A program made the position numbers and the translations under genes. Below are positions 17,335 to 25,600 of a DNA stretch of 64,000 nt, piece by piece. The DNA is from Flavisolibacter tropicus (GTDB lineage Bacteria; Bacteroidota; Bacteroidia; Chitinophagales; Chitinophagaceae): NCBI RefSeq assembly GCF_001644645.1, contig NZ_CP011390.1, positions 3,406,001-3,470,000 on the forward strand. The letters run 5' to 3'. The notes under the pieces are model-generated. The model saw nothing but the letters and a program-made list of their open reading frames with translations, did not search any database and was not told the DNA's origin. Position 1 is the stretch's first letter; each line of letters begins with the position of its first letter.

Positions 17335-18873
17335 ATGAAGTTAAAAGAAAGCATTCCTTCAAATAGCGTCAAGATTATTGAACTTTATAATAAAATAAAC
17401 TCTGATATTCTTGATACTAGGCCAGACTTCCAGAGAAAACTTGTTTGGAAAAAGCAACACAAGTACCATTTTATTCAAACCATCCTTATGAACTTTCCTT
17501 TTCCGGAAGTCTATATTGCAAGTGCAGAAATGGATGTCCAAAGTTTAACAGCCAAAGAAATTGTTGTTGACGGCCAACAGAGGTTAACAACAATAGTCGA
17601 TTATATAAAAGGCGAAAATGATTTTAAAGAACAAAATAAAGTAACGCCTTTTGATCAACTTTCTGTTGACCAGAAAAAAGAGTTCTTAAACTATCTTGTT
17701 ACTGTTAAAGATTTGAAGGACATGAGCATGGTCTTGATTAAAGAGATCTTTCAAAGAATCAATAACACAGAATATTCACTAAATGCAGTTGAAAAAACAA
17801 ACGCTCAGTATGGCGACGGTGAATTCGCAATCTTCTGCAAACAAGTTGTTGACAAGAGTTACAATCCGTCGCTAGATGACACAGATATCATATTAGATGC
17901 TGAGGTTAAAAGGAAGTTGAATAGCTTTTTTGAGACTAATAATGTATTCACTGACAATGATAAAACAAGGATGTTTGATACACAATATTCAATGCTGATT
18001 GTATCAACATTGTTAGAAGGAAGTTATTATGGTAGAAGTACTAAAGTTGAAGATTATTTAAAGAGGTATAATGCATCATTTACACAATATACTGACGCTC
18101 TCAACCTGCTGACCAAATCAATAGATATAATATCAGGTCTACAACTAAGCAGTAAGAGCTATTGGTTTAATAAGGCAAATCTATTTAGCTTAATAATTGA
18201 GTTATCTAAAGTAGATCCGCAGGATTTGAATTTTGAAAAGCTAGAAGCGAATCTTTTGGAATTAGAAAATAAAAATGATACTTACTTTTCAGAAGAGAAC
18301 TTAGAAACAATTACAGATGATGAAAAGAGATATTTTGAGGTTGCAAGACAGGGCAGTAATGAAAAAGCATCCAGAGTACATAGAGGAAAGGTTATCTCAT
18401 CAATAATTAACAACTCTAAAAAGGTTAAAAGTACTTACAGTCATAATTCTATTGAAGAAAAGCGATTAGCAATATTAAGTAGCGAGAATATTAAATATGT
18501 AACAATAGAACCAAGTAAAACTAGCCTAAAGAATTATCATATGGATGCTACTTCAATTGTTAGAGAGTTTCTAAAAGTGAACCAGATTCATGATTATGAT
18601 TCTCAAGGGAACGGCGCAGATCACAAAGTGACGAAACAAGCAACTTTAATCACACACGACAATACAATAATTTCTGAAGCTTCATTTTACAAAGCCAATA
18701 ATAGAGGAGATGCACGTATCTGGTTTTCGAACTTAGGATCTTTTGCTAATGAAACAGAATCAGTTGCAATAATTGTCAAGAATTCAGAATTATATTTAGT
18801 TAATGTTTCACAACTGGATATCGAGAATTTAACAGGAAAAACAAATCCTTTTAATGATATTATTCTTAGTTAA
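17335..18873 (+). CDS. DUF262 (ParB/GmrS-like) protein with possible EcoRII-N-like C-terminus
   Basis: 512 aa from ATG 17335; a TTG at 17311 would overlap the previous gene. The N-terminal DUF262 domain is clear: LDTRPDFQRKLVWKK, then VVDGQQRLTTI (about 76-86), then EIFQRINNTEYSLNAVEKTNAQYG (about 139-162). In GmrS-type restriction proteins the DGQQR motif is needed for NTP hydrolysis. The usual DUF1524/HNH nuclease partner is absent. The C-terminus (about 435-500) contains EASFYKANNRGDARIWFSNL and a following hydrophobic strand. From memory this recalls the B3/EcoRII-N DNA-binding fold. It is the last gene of module 1 and meets the minus-strand glycosylase tail to tail with a 4-base overlap. 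Confidence 0.75.
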   Translation: MKLKESIPSNSVKIIELYNKINSDILDTRPDFQRKLVWKKQHKYHFIQTILMNFPFPEVYIASAEMDVQSLTAKEIVVDGQQRLTTIVDYIKGENDFKEQNKVTPFDQLSVDQKKEFLNYLVTVKDLKDMSMVLIKEIFQRINNTEYSLNAVEKTNAQYGDGEFAIFCKQVVDKSYNPSLDDTDIILDAEVKRKLNSFFETNNVFTDNDKTRMFDTQYSMLIVSTLLEGSYYGRSTKVEDYLKRYNASFTQYTDALNLLTKSIDIISGLQLSSKSYWFNKANLFSLIIELSKVDPQDLNFEKLEANLLELENKNDTYFSEENLETITDDEKRYFEVARQGSNEKASRVHRGKVISSIINNSKKVKSTYSHNSIEEKRLAILSSENIKYVTIEPSKTSLKNYHMDATSIVREFLKVNQIHDYDSQGNGADHKVTKQATLITHDNTIISEASFYKANNRGDARIWFSNLGSFANETESVAIIVKNSELYLVNVSQLDIENLTGKTNPFNDIILS

Positions 18874-19559
18874 TCCAAATTATTGACCTTTAAATTTTTA
18901 AATAGGTTACACTTTATTGAAACTGGGCAAATTGAACAAAGCGGAGTTGGCTTACATACTAACGCCGCAAAGTCCAAAATTGCCCAGTTTATTTCTTTAG
19001 CTTTTTTATGGTTCACTATTAAATATGACAATGCTTGCAGTTGAGGGTCATATCTAATGTCTGCTAGCTTCCTTGGCTCAAACACTCTCTCAACAACCCT
19101 TGCCATATTCACATCAACTAAAGGACTAGGTTCTTTAAAAATTATTAATTCAACTGCGTTAGCAATGTATTGTCCCATAAAGGGGATAGACTCAAGCTCT
19201 TTTCTATCTTTTGGTAATTCCCCTTTCCGTTTTACCATTTCAATAGCCAAGTTCTTCAAACGAACAGAGCGTTGCCGATATAAGCCAACTGGTCTTAAAT
19301 AATCTTCTAATCTTTGCAACTCTGCATTTGCTAATGCATTCCAATTTGGGAATTCTATAATAAACTGTGGATAAAAGTTAGCCACAGTTTCTGCCCTTGT
19401 TCTTTGTAACAGTACTTCAGCAATTACATATTGATAACTACTGAGTCCTTTCTTTCTCCAATAGAACTTTCTTCCATTTAATTTATACCATTCCAACAAC
19501 TTCGCCTGAAAGAACCCAACCTTTTCATCCGCAACATTCTCCATTTTAGACCTAGACAT
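18870..19559 (-). CDS. HhH-GPD DNA glycosylase, MIG/MutY type
   Basis: 229 aa from ATG 19559 (MSRSKMENV); an ATG five codons later and a TTG at 19592 are alternatives. YQYVIAEVLLQRTRAETV is the family's N-terminal QQT/QRT block. The helix-hairpin-helix is ELESIPFMGQYIANAVELIIF, followed by LVDVNMARVVERVF with the catalytic Asp. The position that is Lys in endonuclease III is Tyr (GQY), as in thymine-DNA mismatch glycosylase MIG, so a monofunctional glycosylase is expected. A 4Fe-4S ligand set CKPTPLCSICPVSIKC closes the protein (spacing 5-2-5, where MutY usually has 6-2-5). MIG-type genes are known companions of m5C restriction-modification systems. This strongly suggests T:G repair here. Confidence 0.85.
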   Translation of the reverse strand: MSRSKMENVADEKVGFFQAKLLEWYKLNGRKFYWRKKGLSSYQYVIAEVLLQRTRAETVANFYPQFIIEFPNWNALANAELQRLEDYLRPVGLYRQRSVRLKNLAIEMVKRKGELPKDRKELESIPFMGQYIANAVELIIFKEPSPLVDVNMARVVERVFEPRKLADIRYDPQLQALSYLIVNHKKAKEINWAILDFAALVCKPTPLCSICPVSIKCNLFKNLKVNNLD

Positions 19560-19915
19560 GTTCAAAATGTATAATGGCAAAAGATAGACCAACGAGGCCT
19601 TATTCCTTTAGATCTCTATTAAGCTCAGCGGTTATAAAGAATACAAACAGCGATATGTAGAGGGTGTACGAGAACAAAAGCATATTCTAACGTTTCTATT
19701 CTCACTATAAAGGGTAAATATTCTATAATGGTATCGCTTATTGGTTATCTTTTGAAGATATACAACATACTAATAAGCCCTTGATACAAAATATTATATA
19801 TAACTTCTATAGCTTTTTTATAAATTCGGGGCAAGGACCAAACTAGCTGTAAATACCTACGAATAATTGCTTCGTTATTCTAGCCAGAACGTCCTACTCT
19901 TTAAAAACTTTCCAG
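19560..19915. promoter_or_regulatory. divergent region between the glycosylase and module 2
   Basis: 356 bases with no gene. Promoters for the minus-strand glycosylase and the plus-strand 19916-29560 operon must lie here. It is AT-rich with tatataacttctatagcttt-like stretches. I see no repeat, operator dyad or terminator. Confidence 0.35.
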
Positions 19916-22651
19916 ATGGAATATATTGAGTGGAACAAGCTCCTTTTTACGCAATTCTTTAAAAAAGAAATGGCTGGGCAAGAAGTGTATAGCCTGCAAG
20001 TGTCACCTGTGCTGCTTGATTCCTTAATAAGCGGCGGCTATAATTCTTATTTACGCTCGATAAAATGGAAGGTACCTGTTAGTAAGAACTTCTTCGAGGA
20101 ACTTGGAATCTTAATTAAAGTATCTAAAGAAAGAGTAAAGAAACATAAAACTTATCCCCCGGAATATTTTGGACTATTAATATTTCTAATTGTTGCATGT
20201 GCTGAAGGCGATAGCGAACAATTAAACTTGAATAATGTTTACGATAGGATAAACAGGTTTGCTAGTGATATTCTTGGCACCCAGCGATGGAGTGATATAA
20301 GTCGTAAAACCTCGAGAGATATAATTGCCGAGGGTTGGAAGTTTCTCCAGGAGTGGACTGAGATAAACAACCTCAATTACGGTAAATTTGTTGACTATAA
20401 GGCAGTAACTAATCCCTATGCCAACTCCATTTTAAGGCATGTACTAATTAATCAGGGCCACCTGGATAATATCCTTGACCTTTTGATAGACAAAGGGTAT
20501 ATTCCTGGAGAACTAATTACAAGAGAGAAGTGGGTGGACGTACTTGCTAATAACTCTCAAAGGATAAAGGCCCCTAAAGCATTTTTTGACCTTCTCAAGG
20601 AGGATTCCGCAATTTGTAATGGTATTCTAGGATATATCGAGGGATATATCGAGGAGAACTTTAATGACCGAGCAATTGCATCCCCCTCCAGTAATAACAG
20701 GAAGCCCGCCATACCATTAAGAATCTCTGTTAATTTCTCTAAATTTTCAAACCGGGTCACAGACGTGTTTGTAAGAGCCTACTCACATGACCTTTCCAGC
20801 GATGAAATTTTCATCAATGGCTCTAGATACGGGATGGAATACGAATTGGCAGGTTATTCAAATAAACTGGTACTCCCTGTACACCAAGCACTCGATGGGT
20901 TTACTTACAAATCTCAGCAAGGCCAACGGTTCAATTTGCAAACTGGTATAAAATGGCTAGTCATTAATCAAGAGCTAGAAGAATGGGTTGAGTCCAGCAT
21001 GTTAGAAAATGCCAGCAGTTTTGCTGTTTTATGTTCTAATAGCTTCACAGAACAATTAACAAAGAGTGGCTTAAGCTTTAAAACCTATTATACTACACAT
21101 GACGAGATCGTGTTCTTAAGGTTCTCATCCTTGAATGTCGAACAGCATAACCAGCTTTTAACTATTCTTGGCTTACAAACACAAAAAAGTGGGAGGATAA
21201 TTTTAGAAGGGGCTTTCGTAACTGACAGGCGGACGACAATATTTCAAGAAATGCCTTACCGCTTTTCTTACTCAGGCTATGTCGATGAGCCGGTACTTGT
21301 TGCTGTAGCAAGTGGCGAAACCGAAGTCCCATTAGAAAAAAAGGAAAACATATTACAAGATGGCACAACAATATATTACTGGGTTCTTCCTCACGGACTC
21401 CTAAACAAGGAGTTTAAGATAAAAGAGGTAACAAGTAACAACTACAGCCATTTAACTTTTACTTTGAGGACAATCGAGGAGCCAAGCATGGAGAGAGCTG
21501 GCTTTTTCTTGAAGGATAAAGTTGGTAATTATTGGAGAGAGTCTACTCCCGCTGATATTATTGATATGCCTTCTAGGGTTTATGATAATATCACCGAGTT
21601 TAACCAGTATTATTATCCTAAAGTAAAGTACTTTGTAAAGGAACAAAATAACTTCCTTGTCTATGACCATTCTATCAACCCGGAATATAATCCAGATCAC
21701 TTAGGTGACCTGTTGCTGCGGTACATCAGCAATGCAACGAACATTAATACAAGCAGCTTTCCTTTTTTGCTGCAACAGGTATATAGTTCTTTACCTAGAG
21801 CGCAAGCAAATCGTATCATGTACCAATGGAGAAGTTTAGGATATATAGATTATGAAGACTTTGGGAAGGGTATAAAAGTTAACGATAGCACACTATTTTT
21901 CCTCCCCTACCACGGTGGTATATTAGCTTACTTAACAGGGAAGAGGAGCAACAGTTTTATAACCCAGCTAAAAGAGTATTGCTCTAAGAATGGAATCGAC
22001 TTTATAGTTGAACCACATTCTGAAGAGAATCCTAAAGTGTTCCCACAAAAAATCATGCTATTCTCTAAGTATCCATTAAAAGAGAAGTTCACACGCTTAT
22101 GCAGCCATTTTGATATTACAATAAAGGCAAATGAAGTTTACCAGCTGTATGCGTTGTATTACCAACTTGGCATGAAGGAATATATCGAAATGCTCCAAGG
22201 GGCCGACCAATACGATAATGACCATCATAGAAAACAAGTATTCAATGCCGAGAAGCTGGGCTGGGATGATTCTGTAGCAAGGATTGAAGATATTCCAAGT
22301 CCTGCCTTGATAAAGTATGATGGATTCAAAGACAACTCTATCGAGTTCGTATTCAAAATGGATACAGGTATTGTAAAGATTAAAGATTATTCCTTGGTTT
22401 TGCTTTATTTACTTAAACATCATGGTAAAGAAGTATTGTACCGGAAGTTTAATAAGACAGGCTTTTCTGATTTACTCGTTTCTAGTAAGCTACCACTTCC
22501 ATACTGGCTTGAAAAGGCGTTAATGTTATGCACTGCATCGAATCCACGATTTGATGCAGGGGTCCGTGTTTACTCACATATTCCTGATACAATCATCGAT
22601 TATATTGAAACTAAACTGCAAATAAAAATAAAATATCCTGCTAATGTTTGA
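19916..22651 (+). CDS. 911-aa protein of unknown family, first gene of the helicase-nuclease operon
   Basis: Starts at ATG 19916 and overlaps the helicase gene by 8 bases, so it is a core component of module 2. I find no Walker, nuclease, methylase or zinc motif and no signal peptide or membrane span. The N-terminal 200 residues are helical (including YPPEYFGLLIFLIVACAEGD). The middle (about 270-560) alternates strands and turns (PVLVAVASGETEVPLEKKE). The C-terminal third has GGILAYLTGKRSNSFITQLKEY and LPLPYWLEKALMLCTASNP. Its place before a DruE-like helicase matches the large unknown proteins (DruH or DruF) that accompany DruE in Druantia types III and II. I cannot show homology. Confidence 0.75.
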   Translation: MEYIEWNKLLFTQFFKKEMAGQEVYSLQVSPVLLDSLISGGYNSYLRSIKWKVPVSKNFFEELGILIKVSKERVKKHKTYPPEYFGLLIFLIVACAEGDSEQLNLNNVYDRINRFASDILGTQRWSDISRKTSRDIIAEGWKFLQEWTEINNLNYGKFVDYKAVTNPYANSILRHVLINQGHLDNILDLLIDKGYIPGELITREKWVDVLANNSQRIKAPKAFFDLLKEDSAICNGILGYIEGYIEENFNDRAIASPSSNNRKPAIPLRISVNFSKFSNRVTDVFVRAYSHDLSSDEIFINGSRYGMEYELAGYSNKLVLPVHQALDGFTYKSQQGQRFNLQTGIKWLVINQELEEWVESSMLENASSFAVLCSNSFTEQLTKSGLSFKTYYTTHDEIVFLRFSSLNVEQHNQLLTILGLQTQKSGRIILEGAFVTDRRTTIFQEMPYRFSYSGYVDEPVLVAVASGETEVPLEKKENILQDGTTIYYWVLPHGLLNKEFKIKEVTSNNYSHLTFTLRTIEEPSMERAGFFLKDKVGNYWRESTPADIIDMPSRVYDNITEFNQYYYPKVKYFVKEQNNFLVYDHSINPEYNPDHLGDLLLRYISNATNINTSSFPFLLQQVYSSLPRAQANRIMYQWRSLGYIDYEDFGKGIKVNDSTLFFLPYHGGILAYLTGKRSNSFITQLKEYCSKNGIDFIVEPHSEENPKVFPQKIMLFSKYPLKEKFTRLCSHFDITIKANEVYQLYALYYQLGMKEYIEMLQGADQYDNDHHRKQVFNAEKLGWDDSVARIEDIPSPALIKYDGFKDNSIEFVFKMDTGIVKIKDYSLVLLYLLKHHGKEVLYRKFNKTGFSDLLVSSKLPLPYWLEKALMLCTASNPRFDAGVRVYSHIPDTIIDYIETKLQIKIKYPANV

Positions 22652-25600
22652 TCCTATTGGCAATTTCGAAAAGATTAAGGATGGCTATGTATCCTATATA
22701 GAAACAGCCTTCGGCACAAGATTCGACGAATTAAACCAAAAGAGAAAAGAGCTACTGGAAAAAGATGGTGTGCTTTACCGACAGCCATGGGCAGAACCTA
22801 TGCTTGATTACAAAAGATCTGGGAGAACTATCAAGTCTTTACAGACTAGCGACTGTCCTACCCTAAGCCAAGAAGACCTGGATTTGTTCAAGGGCTTTGT
22901 CAGCGCCGGAATGTTTATAAAAGATATTCAGCTGTACAAGCACCAATACTTGATGTTACAAAAAGCCCTTGCTGGCAACCATTGCGTAATAACATCTGGA
23001 ACCGGCTCTGGAAAAACAGAATCATTTCTACTCCCTTTGTTTGCTTATTTGTTAAAAGACCTAAGGAGATATAAGAGCACAAAAGAAGTTGTCAACCCAA
23101 AAGGACCTCATTCCCCAGGCATTGGTCATAATAGGGGAATTGAAATCGTGGGAACACGAGGAGTGTTATCAAGTACTGCGGCGCAGAGACCACAGCCCAG
23201 TAGGCCAGCTGCAGTTAGGGCGATGATCATCTATCCTATGAATGCCCTAGTAGAAGATCAATTAACTAGGTTAAGAGGAGCTCTGGACTCAGATGCAATT
23301 AGAGATTACGTTGGCAAAGAACTAAATGGGAACCGACTATTTTTTGGACGCTACAACAGTGAAACACCTGTATCTGGAAAGCTAGAAAAAATAAACAATG
23401 AGGGAGAAATAGAACCTAATAAATCTACGTGGGATAGGCTTGCGGACCAACTAGGAAAGGTTAATGAAAACTGGCAAGATGTTGAAGTTTACATTAACGA
23501 AGAGAAGCGAAAGCATGAGCAAGAAGGAACCATTTTCTCTCAAAGCAAAATAAATGAAATTAAAGCTAGCTTTCCGCGTTTGGATGGTGCCGAACTGCGA
23601 TCGCGGTTTGACATACAACAAACCCCTCCTGACATCTTAGTTACCAACTTTTCGATGCTCAGTATAATGCTGATGCGAAATATTGATTCCCCGATTATAG
23701 AGAAAACCAAGCAGTGGCTCCATTGTGAAAACGAAGGCCTGAGTGCAAAAGCGATAGAAGAAGAAAGGCCAAATAGAATCTTTCATTTAATTATAGATGA
23801 GCTCCATTTATACCGGGGTACTAGTGGAACCGAGATTGCGTATTTAGTCAGAATGCTCTACCATCGCCTTGGTCTTAATCCTAATTCTAAACAATTAAGA
23901 ATCCTTTCATCAAGTGCATCTATCGAAGGTGAAGAAGGGTCGCAGATGTTTGAAGATAGCCAATCATTCCTGAAAGGCTTTTTTGGCCTGTCGAAAAACA
24001 TGGAAATCGTAAAAGGAGACGTAGAAATCATGGATAAGCCAGGAGATTATAACGAAGCTGTTTACGTGCCGATTAAACCTTTCTATTCCCTATATGATGT
24101 TGCGCATAGCGTAAACCTTGAAGAGCCGGAAACAGAACACGACGCGTTGTTTGAATCGGTAGCAAGTGAGCTTGGAACTTTTGAAGGCAGTTGTGGCTTA
24201 GAAAAGCTTTTAAATGCGCTTAACGATGACAAGCTTAATTACAAGCTTTTACAAGCATTTAAACATGGGAATCGCTTTCGGGCTATGCCTGTTTTCAACA
24301 GTAGCGAAAATGAAATAGACGAGTTTGTTTCTATTGCTAGGAAACTTTTCGGCCCTTTGGCAGATAACGAGCTTAAAAAGGCAATAAGGGGATTATTCTT
24401 CGGGCGGGGATTGTTTGAATTAAAAGAAAACAAGGAAGTTTTAAAAGTGCAACCTAAGATGCCCCGCTTCAGGATGCACTTTTTTGTGCGGAACGTTGAA
24501 GGGATGTGGTGTACTTTGGATAATGCACAGGGGATTTCGCAGGACTTGAACAAGAACCCTTACAAAGAGCTTTTTGAACAAAGCTTAATTAGCAAAAATG
24601 GCGAAAGAGTATTTGAGTCTTTGTATTGCGAAAATTGCGGCCAGGCTTTCGCTGGTGGTACCAAGATCAAATATGATGAAGAGGCTTTTGATTACGAGTT
24701 GATCACAAGCCCTCCTGAAATTGAAAAGATCCCAGAGCATTCACAGTCTGTATTAGTAGAAAAAAAAGCCTCTAATGAATACCTAGTATTTTGGCCAAAA
24801 GTGTTGAACAATAGTACAGTCGATGATAAGTGGCAAGTGCGTTACTTATGCCTCAAGACCGGCCGGTTATATTATAATGACAATAACGACCTTTCAAGGG
24901 TAAAGGGCCTATTATACAAAGGTGACCCATCTGATGAGCCCGGGTCTGCTCTACCCCACACTTGTCCAAACTGTTTACAGGACTATTCCGGCAGGAAAAC
25001 AAGAAAGTCGCCTTTAAGAGGATTTCGTACAGGTTTTGGAAAGACTAACCAAGTTCTTGCAAAAGAGCTTTTCATAAGCTTAGACGATAGCAAAGATCGT
25101 CCAAGAAAACTTATAGCTTTTTCTGATAGCAGGGAAGAAGCTGCCCGCTTTTCTAACGATGTAGAAAAGGAGAACTTTGCCCAGCTGGTAAAAGACTTTT
25201 TCTTTAGAAAAAAGGGGCTAGTACAAACCAGGCTAGCTTTCTTAAACGCCGTTCGAGATCGGAACACAAATGAGGCAAAACGATTGATGGAAGCCATTGG
25301 CAGGAATGCAAGTGAGGTATTGCAGGCCTTTAATGACATCAGTTCTGCAATCCCAGTAGACGAGAATAAGAGCCGAAAGCTACTAGAAGAAGTTGAAAAA
25401 GAGATTATAGCAATAGAAAGTATACTTGAAGGAATAGTGCAGGACCTCGTTAAGCTTAAAATGAATCCCGCCGGCCCTAATGCAAGCGTGCAGATGTTCA
25501 AATTTCAAGACAAGGAAATTGATTGGAAAGCATGGTTTGATTGGGATAAGAGCACGATAAATCCGGAGATTTTCACCAGCCCTAATGATCAGAAAGATTT

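Noticed and set aside
10781..18873. Classical type I or BREX system
   Set aside because: No adenine methylase, HsdS, PglZ, BrxC or Lon-like gene; the nuclease-helicase is a short Mrr fusion.
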